Assembly: GCF_029227915.1 (NCBI RefSeq)
Contig: NC_079881.1
Coordinates: 9,116,001 to 9,180,000 of the forward strand
Direction: 5' to 3'
DNA: 64,000 bases
Source of the DNA: Hydractinia symbiolongicarpus
Lineage: Eukaryota > Cnidaria > Hydrozoa > Anthoathecata > Hydractiniidae
Shown: piece by piece, positions 49,966 to 62,012 of the stretch
How the letters are laid out: each line of letters opens with the position of its first letter
How positions within the stretch are numbered: the stretch's first letter is position 1
Made by a program: the position numbers and the translations under genes
The notes under the pieces: model-generated
Seen by the model: only the letters and a program-made list of their open reading frames with translations
Told to the model about the DNA's origin: nothing
Databases searched by the model: none

Positions 49966-51561
49966 CATGTCATTGCAATTGCTGTTTTGTTATTGCTATT
50001 GTTGTTGTAGTTTTTGTTGTTGTATAATTGTTTTTTTTCTTTGTTGTTGCTGTTTTTATTAAAGTTTTGCAGTGGCTTTATATTGCTGTAGCTCTATGTT
50101 GTTGCATCATTGTCTCTTTCCTTTGTTGTTGCTACAGTTGTTGATACTGAATGCTATTGAAGTTTTGCATTAGCTGTTGTTGTTGTCCATGGTAACTATT
50201 GGAACCATATGTGTTGCCTTGTCAATTGCATATCACTTTTAAATACACTGTATTTAACATTAAGATAAACTAATGGCTTCTGCCTTAGTTCTCTGTTCCA
50301 TCTATCTAGTAGCTGTTGCCATGCTTTACCATGTTATATATATTCAGATCTTTTCTGTTTCATACTCTTTCTTGGCTGATTAATAACTTTAAATGGTGAA
50401 GCTTGTAGGTGAGCTAAATTACAATTCATGACAATGGATAAATTTTAATGTCTGTTTCTGAATAAGTTTGTATGACTTTAAAACCTTTTTACCTAAGACT
50501 TTTTACACAAAGGCATATTTAGGGACAAAACATAAAGTCATTCTCATTCAAAAACATACCATGCTTCTGTATCATAAGGATGGACTTAAAAGTCTATCTT
50601 TATATGTATATTTTCATCTGCACATTCAAATTTTATCTTCTTGACATATATATTATTTTATTCTTGTATATTTCTTATTTTATTTCAACCTACCTGCGTA
50701 TTTTGTCGTCAGAAAGAAATCTGTTTTAATAAAACAATTTAACACAGTGTCTAAAAATAAATTTTAAAAAGTCCGGGCATCTTCCAGGCTTGCCAAATGT
50801 CTGGATTCTTTTTAGCGTTCTCCGGTTCATGAAATCCTTTTTAACTTTTATTCCTGTTTTGGAGAATAAGAAGATAACGTATTGTTTTCGTTACGTCCAA
50901 AATCGTCACCATAGTGATGTATTGTCGCTGGGAAACCTAAACGTCATGGTTATAGCTTTTGTTTCGTTTATATATTGTATTAACGGATCCAATAAATCTA
51001 AATGGGAATTTACACGAACTGTAAATTATTTGATTGTTATGAGTAATTTTTTTTCTTAAGACGTGCGTCCGCAGTCAGTAATCAAAGAAACAGCAGAAGA
51101 TAGTCGAGTTACCTTATTTCATATTATCATATTTATTTTTCTTCTCTCCTACTTTAGAATTTCACCGACATAACAAAAAAATAATTTCACGTTCCAAGAA
51201 ATGTATTATTCATAGCATATTTTTTAAACAGCGGGACGGATCAAAACCATTTTCGCCAATTCTTGGAAGTTCTTTGTATGCTTACTGAATGGCTGCGCAA
51301 CAAACTTTTCTAAATGTGCCGAACTTATACGTAGGATAAATTATTAACTCACTTAGCCAGCGCGTAGAATTACGTTGTAATATTATCGCATATCATCCTG
51401 CTAAATAAAATACACATAAACATGGCTCATTAGCAAAATATATGCCAGCTTCTCTAACGCTGCCAAAATCGTACTGTTATATCATACACTCTCAAAAGTA
51501 AATTCTTTTGCTATTTGCAGTGTACTTGTAGGGTAGAAATCTAAATATGTGGGTTTCTATT
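49966..51561. other. No gene recognised
   Basis: AT-rich sequence after the triplet repeat. Short frames, such as 50790-51059, show no domain. No RNA gene or transposon end was seen. Confidence 0.4.
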
Positions 51562-51584
51562 GGGGTGGGGGGAGGGGGGAGGGG
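51562..51584 (+). repeat. Strong G-quadruplex candidate
   Basis: Four runs of 4, 6, 6 and 4 G separated by single bases (T, A, A), in an AT-rich setting. Runs of at least four G with one-base loops are the most stable type of G-quadruplex sequence. No gene start is recognised next to it. Confidence 0.7.
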
Positions 51585-53100
51585 CTATTGCTCGATGGGC
51601 TTATTTTGGTGTTTAAGCGCGAGTCGAGAGAATGGAAATTTCTGTAAATGAAGATATTTCATAGTGTAACTTTGCTAACTCTAAAATGAAACTAATTTGT
51701 GGAGAGTTATTAGATTCAAGAAACCTGTGATAGCAAAGTCATTCATTTAAAAACAGAAGCTATTTATTAATGTAATTCTCGTGCAATAACAGAAACTTTT
51801 GTTTTTTATCTTTTCTGACGTCTGTTTCTATATCAGGATGTACTTTACGTGTACTCAGGGGCGTTTTTAAACCGACTTGCATGATACCAGCCTGGCTCTA
51901 ATAAAACGTATTGGCAGTTTATTTAGAACTATCTTTTGTGTAGGGAAAGCAAGTAATTATGTGGGTCTGCAGGTAATTATGTGGGTCTGCAGGAGTATGA
52001 CAAAGTTACATATGAAGAGATGATACAAAATTTAAAAAAATAAACTTTTTAAAAAATAATGTTCGAAATTGATTTTTTTTTTCTTTTATAAGAGAACTAC
52101 AAGAGAAATAAATTAATAATATTTCTACTGGCAATGTGACAATATTGTGTGCCTAGCCTGCCAATCTGGTTTCCAATCCTCTTTCGTGAAAAAGCAAGTC
52201 AGCGATAAATTAAAGTATCAAAGACAAAGTGCCACTTCAAAACTAAAAGTAAAATTCACACGTAAATTGGAACTTTCGAGTTACTAACTTGCGTTACGTC
52301 ATTCTAAAATTATTGAGATCTGGTATCTGGGGGACTGTCCAAAATTACACAATATTACTCATATTAGCGTAACAAATGAGTGAGTGGTACTAGAGCTGTT
52401 ACAGTGTGTTACAAAAGCAAAAAAACATGATCAAATATTTTACTATTTGTGACACAACGTAACGGTTCCAGTAACACCTACTAATATGTAACGTCATATT
52501 GTGAAGCCTTAACCTCTGCCTAATTATTTATTTTGAGGTACGAAAAAAAAAATTACAAAATTGCCGTTTATTTAGTTCTACAAGATGTCATTCTAGGTCA
52601 TGCACTTTCACAAGGAAATTCCGGACGTCATCTAGGAAGGCGAAAGTCTTTTATTTGAATTACAGGAACTTGAAAATGTCGAAAAAAACTCACTCGCGTA
52701 ACAAAAGAAACTAAATCTCCCGCCCTTTAATTTATTTTCGCAACTTGTGGCAAGAAAAGCAATTGTACCCTGTCACCCTAAGAGGCTACTACATAATTCT
52801 TTGATGACCTCTGAAAAGCGCAGCGGCTTTAGCATAGGAACCAAAATGACACGAGAAGAGTACGTCTGGTCTGTGATTGTAATATTTCTCGGCGTTTTTT
52901 TATCTTAGCAGTAATAACCCATGACAAAATGAAAATTAAATTGTTTTTAATGAAAAAATAATCCCATAATAACTTCATCAGAAAGGTAAAATTAATTGAT
53001 AAAAACAAATTTGAAACGCGATATTTAAATATCAACAGATTAAAGTTTGGCTTCCTCGTTAATCATAAGCAAACGATCCTCTCCATCGCATTGTGCCTTA
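51585..53100. other. No gene recognised
   Basis: Contains a perfect 20 bp tandem duplication at 51953-51992 and scattered GTTACGTCA or GTAACGTCA words near 52290 and 52497 that may be worn element ends. No coding region can be supported. Confidence 0.4.
51953..51992 (+). repeat. Perfect 20 bp tandem duplication
   Basis: GTAATTATGTGGGTCTGCAG occurs twice in a row without a mismatch, which indicates a recent slippage or repair event. Confidence 0.85.
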
Positions 53101-53439
53101 CGACAGCCTCGATTCCAGGGCACATTCACGTTTCACTCCATTTAGAAGTCGAAGAAGCCAACATACCCGAAAAAGTGGTTGCTCATACGAAAGAAATGAT
53201 TAAGTGTGTTAAGTCTTATAAAAAGTTTGATACAACCTTGTTCGCAGGACTTTTTTAAAGGAAAACAAGGATCGTAAGAAAGTTAGAAGGACTTGTGATA
53301 AAGTTCCTGCCATGTAAAAACAATCGCTGTTAAAAGTGTGGACCTCTTCCAACATCAAATCGACTAGAGAAAAACGACTGGTTATGTAGGATATTAGAAA
53401 AAGCCACCAAAGAAAAGAAGCCTTGGTACGAGGCTGTAG
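53101..53439. mobile_element. MITE-like element of about 339 bp
   Basis: The left end CGACAGCCTCGATTCCAGGG (53101-53120) matches the reverse complement of CCTTGGTACGAGGCTGTAG (53421-53439). The ends are of the same type as the element at 45173. No transposase is encoded. Confidence 0.5.
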
Positions 53440-55402
53440 TAAGCACACTGTTCTGACCGCACCTTTAGGGTTAGTTTCTACGCGGAAAAAGGTGTCATTT
53501 TTGTTACATCCGATAGCAAGATTCTTTGAAAAGTTTGTAGTTCTCAGTACCTAGGACTGTTAGATAAACGTCAAAATACGGAACTGGGTTCGAGTTTGCT
53601 AAATCCTCAAAGTTCTGGAATTACGCTGTGTCTGCTTTTTTCTTTTCTCTCAATATTTAGGCTCTTTCGCAATAAGATTGAAACAACTGTTGATTCTTTG
53701 TGAGTATTAGATACTTTGTGAGTAAGTTAAGGAATCCAACTAACCTAGGGTCACAAGGTGGAACATAACAACTATTCATGTCAAGAAGAAAATCTTTTAC
53801 ACAAAGTCATGAGGCAAAAACTTGAACTCCTGGAAAGGAAGTGTGTGTCCGATGTTGTTTCACATTGAACCTAATTTTGTATGATCCTCATTATTTCATA
53901 TGATTTTTATTATAGTTCTTAGAACTATTGATAACGTGCTTGAAAGCTTTTTTATGTTGATGAGACATTTTGTATACAATAACAAATAGCTTTGTTTGCT
54001 TTGCTCTCAATCTTGAATCGTGTTTCTGCGAAAGATAAGTGAACTTAACGAGATTTAAAATTTTTAGAATTAATGCTAACTTCATGTAAAACATCACGAA
54101 GGTGATATCACGCATAGGACCAAAGTTGACCTGGATATCTCATGTATTCATGGTAACGCCCATTAACATGAATCCCGCACACAGGCATAAATGTTTTGAG
54201 TCAAAATAAATAAATAAATAATATATGGACGTGAGTCATTCCTTGCTAGTGATCGTTTCTTCTCTCTGGCTCGATCGTACACGATCACAATTATAGAATT
54301 CCATTAGCAACATAAACACCTAGTTTCATGTAGACACAGAAATTCCAAAGAAGTCTGAGAAAAAAAATTCTTCGAATAAGAATACGTGAAGGCTGAATAC
54401 TATTAAGAACAAAATAAGAACAAAGACTCGAAAAATAAGAACAGCTAGCCTCAGGCTATACTGATTCTTACAAAAAAGAGAGGGTAATGTGAGTACGGAT
54501 GGGAGTGAGTGCAGGTAGAAGGCTATCGAACGCAGCAATAAAAATTGCTGATGGCAGCAAATCAGAAACTTTTGAGGTAATCTCGCTTAGAAAAGTGCTG
54601 ATTGTAGAGTCCGATATATTTTACCAAAAGTCTACTCCAAACAAAATTTGAAGAAAAAAACTTGAAGTGTCACATTAAGTTATAGCTCTAACGTTTTAAT
54701 TTTTAGGCTTTTTTCCCCTCAACTATCTATCGATGTCGACAAAAGCATATATAAGAACACACCGTCAATATTTTTTTTCTGAAAATTGTTGTAATGTGGA
54801 AAAAGACCTTAACGCATCATTAGTCACGATATCCCTGTTTTGATGACAGTGCTTGTTATACATTTGTCAGATGCACGTTTCATTCTTGGATGACATCACA
54901 CAAATGACGTCACACCGTCACAATGATCTTTCTATTACGCTGGCTCATCAAAAGTTTATAAGTAATGCACAATGAATTTTGCTGTTGCAACGTAATTACT
55001 TTTATGTTCTCAAAGAGGAAAAAAGTATAATTTTATGGAAAAAAGATCCCGGGAATTAAAACTGTCCACATTTAACTGTTTAGAAATAGTAACCAGACCT
55101 CAAGCTGAACCAGACAAAGTCTTTTCTCATGTTTAGGTTTTGTTTTGTTAATTTTACCCAAAGGTAACTTTTTAAGAGTTTGCTAAATTAATAAAGTTGA
55201 TTCTAAGATCTAACATGCTCGTCCCTAGGTTTTATTGGTAGCCTTGCTAGCGCTTACTTAAAGACCTTATTATCAAAAAATAAGAACCGCTGAAGACGAG
55301 GTTATAGGTGTAAGCGTTTGACTTTTTAATCTTTCAGAAGCCTTAAAAAGACGAATTGTTGTAAATATTTTTTATCCTGTCAACAAAATAAACATCGTTT
55401 TA
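53440..55402. other. No gene recognised
   Basis: AT-rich sequence with an (AAAT)n-like run near 54205 and an isolated full CRE core TGACGTCA at 54905-54912. No open frame with a domain was found near that site. Confidence 0.4.
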
Positions 55403-55460
55403 CAACCTTATCCCCAGGTCTTCTTGTATCTTTTTTTTGCAGGCGCTGGGAACTAGGTTG
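55403..55460. mobile_element. 58 bp miniature inverted repeat
   Basis: CAACCTTATCCCCAGG at the left and the inverted CGCTGGGAACTAGGTTG at the right enclose about 25 T-rich bases. It appears to be a minimal or collapsed version of the AACCTCGTTCCCAGGG element family. Confidence 0.5.
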
Positions 55461-56410
55461 ATTACTTTGATGTTAAATTCTCACATGTTGCCTTGGCTAC
55501 TAATAAGATCAGCTATTTCTGTCTTCCAATCTCTGATAAGTGAAGAGGTGTATGGAGACGAAATTTCGCCATAGCTACGAGTAAACAAAGAACACACCAA
55601 TTTTTTTTATCCAAAATATATTATTAATGAATATTAAGTTTAGGAAGCACAAAAAAAAAACAACAGCAATAATGATAATAAAATTGTTTTTTTTGTATGT
55701 TAATTAAGATGGTTTCGTTTAATATTTTTAAACTTTATGAATTATACTGCCTAAAAAGCAACTAAAAGTTCTGGCGCTAGCACATATGTGTCTCGATATC
55801 TCAAATCATGAAGAGTTTGAATTATCAAGTGTTCCATTCATTATAGCAAAGGGTTAACCGTATTTCACCTTTTTTTCTTTTTCAATTTAAAGCAGGATTC
55901 CCATTATTCTACGACAACTTTATTTAGTATTTCATCGAACTTTTTCTTTCGACATATGCGTGTGGCCTAAAGCACAGAAACTTCTAAGAATTGTCTTCTA
56001 AAAGTCACGTGGTTGCTTTGGTGACGCACCACTGAAAAAAGAAATTGTATATATGTACATTTATGTGTATGAAGAGAAAAACTATATTTTAGATATAAAA
56101 AGCAGTCTATGACAAGTAGCTACGTTGAATCACATCTTTTCAACGTCATAAAAAAATAATTTACCTCCATGTCATTGAGTCTATACCAAGAATTATTGAT
56201 AGAAGACGTCTTGATATGAAAAGAAGCGGGGAAATCTAGTTAATTTTTTATTCTTTGCGGTCAAGCGTTGAAAATAAGATAGAAATTTTAATATTTATCT
56301 TTTTTGAAAGTGTCCAATTTTATCGGCGCCTTTTATCCTTGTCCCCTCACTTTTTTGTCTAAAGCCGTTACATCATGTTGCCCGCATAAAGTTTATCAAA
56401 ACGGCGAAAT

Positions 56411-56428
56411 GCCCTGGAAACTAGGTTG
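56411..56428. mobile_element. Single end of the CTGGGAACGAGGTTG element family
   Basis: GCCCTGGAAACTAGGTTG, preceded by AAAACGGCGAAAT, resembles the right end of the elements at 45173 and 55403. A partner is not clear; CCTTGTCCCC near 56337 is a weak candidate. Confidence 0.4.
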
Positions 56429-57613
56429 AACGTTATTAAGTTTAGGAAGCGACATTCTGGTTTCACATTGAATTTATTAACTCAAGTTTTCACTTTTTTT
56501 TCTTTTTTTTTTACTAGTACATTCTCCTAATAAACCAAGTCTAACCTTCGTTATGTGAATTGGGGACGCGATATACACACTGCAGACTTTATTATTTTTT
56601 TTACTTTATTTCAAAAGAAATTGAAATGTAAAAACAAACAAACAAACACACAATTAAAAAAACTATTTTTGTTACTTTTTGTTGACTTTAAAAGCAAACT
56701 TTCTGCAGAAATTCTTCGAAACTACGATTTATTGTGTCACTTCTGAAAATGAGGAGGCAAGTGTAAAAGATTCGAGGAAATTATTTTGTGAGCACATACA
56801 GAAAGTTTACTAGTAAACAGTTAGATAGGAAGAAGCGTTTTATTACCTAATTAAGTTATTAGCATCATCTCATTATCGGTCTAACCAAAACGTATCAAGG
56901 CTACAACATGCGCACCTACTTAGGTTATCAATTACTCTACATGGGGGGTTGGGAGAGGACGAGATTTTCTTAGTAATGTCTTTTTAGCGGTTAACATAAT
57001 ATCTTTTCATCGACAGTAGAAGTTTCGTTTGTTTGTTAAGAAAAAACTTAAATAGATCTTTAATCAGCGTTGTGTTGTAAGAGCCTTGGATTTAGTCTAC
57101 GCACTTTTAGACCTTTTGTATGGATCCTGAATTTGCAAGGATGATAACACCTTACAAGAAATAGCCTAGATAGCTATGTAACCTTTTATACTTTTGCACA
57201 TGCGATACTTAAAACGACTAGGGAATCCTAAAATACATCAAATATGCGATTCCATATGTTTTGCAAGAATGCTATTCCGCCAACTGTTAATTCTAGATCT
57301 GTTCCGTACGGTCTTGAACCGAAGTCCTGCGAATCCAAAAAAGATGTACGAAATTATAGTTGTAAGGCGCTCACGTTACGTTAACCTTAGTGTGTTGTGA
57401 CGCAATCCGTGGCAAAGTGAAGATTTTTGCATCTAAAGATTGAACATAGCCGGCTAATGATAAACTTAATGCACTCTTACGTTTAAAGACACCTAGAGAG
57501 TATGACGAAGTGTATTTTTATTTAGAGGTGGAACGATCGCCATAGTGATAAACTTTAATAACTTCTACTTTAAAGAGCATCTCAAAGACGTAGATTGCGT
57601 GTTTCCGATTGTA

Positions 57614-57646
57614 AGCCGTGCGTCAAGTATGACTCTATGCACGGCT
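57614..57646. repeat. Hairpin with 8 bp stem
   Basis: AGCCGTGC (57614-57621) and GCACGGCT (57639-57646) are perfect complements around a 17-base loop that itself contains GTCA/TGAC. It has no T-run or gene next to it and may be part of a worn element. Confidence 0.4.
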
Positions 57647-59407
57647 AAATGTCGTTAAAAAGAGGACTTCTTTTTCGCCGCAACTTCTTGCACAGTCCCT
57701 TCCACTGTCGATTTAGATGATCTGTTTACAACGAAAATATTTGAATTGGAACAAAATTATTGTTTTAAAATGTGAAAAGATAACTTCGTATTCAATATAT
57801 TATTTTAACAGAAAGAATATGAAAAACAATATTATTTTCGTTCACTAAATTTCAGCATTATTTTCTGATTTATGAATTCGAGTTAAATCCCTTTTCGTGC
57901 AGCGTTTTCGTTCACGATGCTTGAAAAAATTGGATTTGCTCCAAAAGATGGAATTACTCGTTTTTCATGCTTTTTTCTTTAAAAAGCTTTTAATAAGAAA
58001 GGAAGTACATACCAAAGCGGAGATGAGATAGAAACATTTTTTTTGCAATGTCATCCCCAATCTCCTTAAAAAACTGGAAAACAAAAGTTCAAACAAATTT
58101 ACCTTCTTCGCATTCATTTGCGAAATTATGGGTTAACTTTTTTTAATTGTTAAACACAAACGCATAGGGGGGACACTCTAGTTGCCCTTTTTGCGGTTTG
58201 AAATAAAACCAAATTTCAAAATAGGGACGTGTCAGTCAATTATCGATCGGCACATGCCTAACCGGATCAGAAATGCGGTTTTCATAATTACTGGTGAAGA
58301 GTAACCCTTGGAAATCTTTGTATGGGACAGTTCCGGTCATCTTCTTATAATTACGCCGCAGAATACAAAGCATGAATTTAACAATGTAGTGTAAGCTCCT
58401 GTCACACGTTCAACGGCAGGAAAATTATTTTTCCTCTCTTGAATGACACAGAAACACAATAAGTCAAATTACTTAAATTAACTGATTAATAACGAAACTA
58501 GGAACATGCGTCTGAAACTAAAAGTTCAAAGAGAGTAAGATCAGGCTTTTTCATTCCTGAGAAAGAAAGTTTAATCATGTGATCTGAAGGTATAAACAAA
58601 AAGTAGGAAGTGTAAAACAGGATTAAAGGTAATTAAACTCGCGATAAGTTAATTGAGGTCTTTACACGCAAAAGTCAATGGAAAATGATTATAGGAAGCG
58701 TTAAAGGTGGAATTTGCAATACACCCTTGTACTTTCTTTGTGTTAATGCTTCTGCAAATTTCTTGAGGTATACGGACTGAATTTCCACCTGTTAATTCAC
58801 ACAAGTACTTCTAATTTATTCTTATATTTTGGATAAAAGGGGAATTATACATATGTATTAACAAAAATATACAACATAGGCATTTCTTTATTCTAACCCA
58901 ACATGCAATAAATACTTGACTGTACTTTTTATATATATATAGAGAATTTACACAATTAACATAAGCGCAAAAACAATTCTAAAAAATTCATTGAAATAAA
59001 TTAGTAACTATATATATATAGTACATATGTATATAATCTACATATACTTTGTGATGCCATTATACCTTAACAAGGAAGCGAAATACTAGAATTAAATTCA
59101 AGCTTCTAGTAATTTAAATCTCTTTGTTATTCACTCACTCTTTAAGCAAATAAAAAATATTTTTAATATTTTTAATATAAAATATATAATACATAATGGT
59201 ACACATAATATATATTATAGGAACTATATATTCATTATCAGGGGTATGCTTTATCTAAGAATGTCTCAAAAACTTCACAATCCATCATTCAGCGAATTCT
59301 TGGAATATCTCGATGAGTAATGCCAACTGAAATAAGAAATTTCTTATTACAGGAAATGAAACAGGAAAATAAACCGTCTACTGAGTTTTGTGAATCACAT
59401 CGTGCCA

Positions 59408-59941
59408 TCATAGGGAGTAAGGGTATACACTTAGCTGTTCTTGAACAAAAGTAATATCACATTTAGCTTTGTTTTTTTGTTTATTTAATGATACCCTGGA
59501 CAAATGTTTCAATGAGGAAACAGTCTTTCTCACAGGAGCTTTTAAGAATTTATCAGAACTGATTTTTCCTTGGCTACAGTACGTTTGAATTAACCCAAGA
59601 ACTGTATCTGAATGACAAACAGGTTTGGAGCTTGCCGCAAAAAAGAACTTTCCATAACTGTATTCAATTCTTATGCTTTTTATTGCCATTTTTCGGTCAA
59701 CATAAGTTACTGTGTAATAATGGGATTGAGAAGAACTGTCTCGAACTAAAAATCTTCCTGGCTCATAGCCTTTCAGTTTTTCTACTGCTTCTTGTGTTGA
59801 TATATCCCTGTAATAAAATCCAGACATATCAAGTTCGGTATTATTTTGTTGAAAAAGATTCTTTTTATAACTGCTTAATTTTTCGGGTCTGTAGTGGTAT
59901 GATCTGTGTGATTCTTTTAAAGGTGAAACATCATTGAACAT
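59408..59941 (-). CDS. SOCS2/CISH-type suppressor of cytokine signalling (SH2 + SOCS box)
   Basis: SOCS proteins bind phosphotyrosine on receptors or JAK kinases through an SH2 domain and recruit an elongin B/C-Cullin5 ubiquitin ligase through a C-terminal SOCS box, damping JAK/STAT signalling in the cytoplasm. With the first ATG (59941) the protein has 177 residues. The SH2 domain spans about 39-134, with FLVRDS at 64-69 (Arg67 is the phosphotyrosine-binding Arg) and the RIEYSYGKF strand typical of SOCS2/CISH. The SOCS box spans about 142-177: SLKHLSRVSL matches the BC box but has Ser148 where Cys is usual, and a clear LPLP Cullin5 motif is absent. The frame is open upstream to beyond 60088 without an ATG (only TTG), so an upstream exon may join at an acceptor such as CTGCAATAG|AATG. 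The length is close to vertebrate SOCS2. The coding region is in one exon, common in the family. Confidence 0.85.
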   Translation of the reverse strand: MFNDVSPLKESHRSYHYRPEKLSSYKKNLFQQNNTELDMSGFYYRDISTQEAVEKLKGYEPGRFLVRDSSSQSHYYTVTYVDRKMAIKSIRIEYSYGKFFFAASSKPVCHSDTVLGLIQTYCSQGKISSDKFLKAPVRKTVSSLKHLSRVSLNKQKNKAKCDITFVQEQLSVYPYSL

Positions 59942-61021
59942 TCTATTGCAGCATGGCTTATACTGCCCCAACGGTGAGCAGAAAATATAATCATGTACTG
60001 TTGGTGCCAGCTTGAATGTAATAAATTTTGTGACTAAAGTCACTACAAATACACAAAAAGTTGAGTAACTAGCGAAGTACTTTTCCAAAGTAAAACTCTC
60101 ACTAAGATATTGTTCACAGCCGCTTGTGTGAGCAAGAAAGAATTAATAGATAAAGGCTGTGTTCATACGTTTACTAATATTCTTTTGAATCTTTCCTAGA
60201 ATAACCTTGAGAATTAAACATTATATGAATGCAGCATCTGTTGTTTTGGTTTCCTAGAAATCTGCTTGCATAATAATATCTCTGTAGAAAAGCTTCTGAG
60301 AATTACATTAATTTAAAGCATTTGATTGGATATGAAAACAATTATTAGAAAGATACGACCGGTTATTCCCAACCAGAAAAAATGGGAAACTTCTTAACTT
60401 TTGCATCACATTGACCTTCAACTTTTGAAACTAATATTATTTTTTTAACATAAAAAGTAAGAAATTATGCTAAAATAAGATTTTTAAAGTTACTAAAATT
60501 CTCAAGCGGATATACCCACATAATAACATCGTGCCCGGATCGCACACCGGTATGAATAGAAAAATGTTTTAAAATCATTTCCGGCCGTTTACAAGGGCCG
60601 TTTATTATATAGCTAAAAGGATACCATAAGCTGTGGAAAACCTAACCTAACAGTGTTGTTTTGTTTTGTGTGCGAATCTAGACAGATGGATTAAACATTT
60701 TCGTAAAGTACAAGGCTGAGTAGAGGGCAAAAGGGCATTCGAGATCTTGTCCAACTAGAGCTAGCTAGCTATAGCTTTATAGTTACATCCCTTTTTCATG
60801 ATACACGCATGCTCTTTTTGAACTTTTCAGGTTTACTTGTAGCTAAATGCTTATGATGGTTTTAGGACTTGAGAAGCCTTTCATACCCTCTTTATATTAC
60901 AACAAATTGACCCACTCAAACAGTTGTTAACGAAATAACGTAAGCCTAAGAGTAGCTAAGGTGCCATTCACTGAAAACGCCTGTAGGCGAACTATATAGG
61001 TATATAACAGTACGGCACTTT
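59942..61021. other. Upstream region of the SOCS gene; no other gene
   Basis: It probably holds the promoter and possibly a 5' exon of the minus-strand SOCS gene. No TATA box or STAT-type palindrome stood out by eye. The remaining open frames lie in repeat sequence or start at GTG. Confidence 0.35.
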
Positions 61022-61049
61022 CCCCTGATTGGGTGATCACCCGATTGGG
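61022..61049. repeat. Palindromic repeat motif around GGGTGATCACCC
   Basis: CCCCTGATTGGGTGATCACC (61022-61041) contains the perfect 12 bp palindrome GGGTGATCACCC (61031-61042) and continues into CGATTGGGC. A near copy with two mismatches is at 63371-63391. Related words occur near 61081 and 63510. Confidence 0.5.
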
Positions 61050-61181
61050 CAAGTCGGCGGTGGACGCTAACTTTTTTATACCCTGATCGAGTGAGTGGCG
61101 CTTTGGAGCTTGTAATAAGTCAATCGAGTGACTCTGTTCTGAACCAACTACGGACACAGGCCCAACTTTGGACACAGGACT

Positions 61182-61640
61182 GGCCCGTCTTTAGACAGGC
61201 CGGTTCATCAAAAGACAGGTCGATGCGTTCGCAATCGGGATAGCCCATCTATTGACGGGCCCGGTCCAATTTTGGACAAATGTATGCAAATACGTCTTAA
61301 GTTGGTACAGGCGCAACTATTGACGAAGGAATCTCTTGCTTTTAAAAGCCGTGTTATTCGATGGGACAAACTTAACTGTACACAAAGGTCTCTTGTAATT
61401 TTAGAAAATGTGTCACAAGATGGTAAAAGGCCTAACTATTGACAAAGGACACTTGTGTTTTCAAAAATCGTAGTAAAAAAGGACAGATCCAACTTTTGAC
61501 ACTTTTTAGAAACAGCATGGGTCAGTTTGAAGACTCCCAGACTAAAGTTAAGCCTTGTAACATGGGAAACACACTGTTTCAAATTTAAAAAAAAAATAAA
61601 GACAGATCTGGCCCAACTGTGGACAAATGCACTATAGTGT
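61182..61640 (+). repeat. Degenerate minisatellite of about 59 bp
   Basis: Successive units begin at 61182, 61242, 61304, 61363, 61422 and 61481; a further match starts at 61601. The four middle units are exactly 59 bp apart. The shared core is CAACTATTGACAAAGG followed by TCTTG-like and T-rich sequence. The first two units carry a palindromic version, GGCCCGTCTTTAGACAGGCC. Divergence is high, so the array is old. Confidence 0.6.
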
Positions 61641-61944
61641 TTATAGGAGAGGACAAAAGAAAACAAAAAATATACAGAGGAAAATAAGTCATAAATTCTC
61701 TAAATATAATCTATTACAAATATAGATGACTTGCTATCTTAATAAATTTTTTGAAAATAAAGCAATTCAATTGGCTAATACTTCTTTTTAGAAGATCTGA
61801 TTAGTTAAAAAAAACTATTTGCTTGTGAAAAAAAATGTAAACAAAGCTTAAGTCATCTATAGCTAAAGTAATGAGCAACACAAATACAATTTCATAATAT
61901 TTTTCTTTAAAAATTGAGCAAACACAGACATAAATTCACAAATA

Positions 61945-62012
61945 TTAGTAGCACAGTCAGTAGAGCGTACGACTCATTTCCAAGTGGTTGTGGGTTTGAT
62001 CCCCACATAATG
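61945..62012 (+). mobile_element. tRNA-like sequence, probably tRNA-derived SINE
   Basis: TAGCACAGTCAGTAGAGC (61949-61966) resembles a Pol III A box and D arm. GTGGGTTTGATCCCCAC (61989-62005 or so) gives a perfect T arm with a good B box. The anticodon and acceptor stems do not pair, so a functional tRNA is unlikely. A second A-box-like piece (TAGCTCAAATGGGAGC) follows near 62052. This is the usual look of a SINE head or a tRNA pseudogene. Confidence 0.45.

Larger units (their letters stand above)
55461..59407. other. No gene recognised
   Basis: AT-rich intergenic sequence. It contains a further element end GCCCTGGAAACTAGGTTG (56411-56428), an AGCCGTGC/GCACGGCT hairpin (57614-57646) and several alternating TA runs near 58930 and 59010. 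TTTATT at 58887-58892 is AATAAA on the minus strand and could serve the SOCS gene about 520 bp upstream of it. Confidence 0.4.

Noticed and set aside
49700-50062. Frame encoding long Leu/Val or Cys/Trp runs
   Set aside because: The protein is only the translation of the GTT/GGT microsatellite.
59408-60088. 226-codon reading of the SOCS gene
   Set aside because: It starts at TTG, which is not a normal start in eukaryotes; the first ATG is at 59941.
60927-61175. 82-codon minus-strand frame
   Set aside because: It opens at GTG and lies across the palindromic and minisatellite repeats.
61945-62012. Functional tRNA gene
   Set aside because: A and B boxes and the T arm are good, but acceptor and anticodon stems do not pair.
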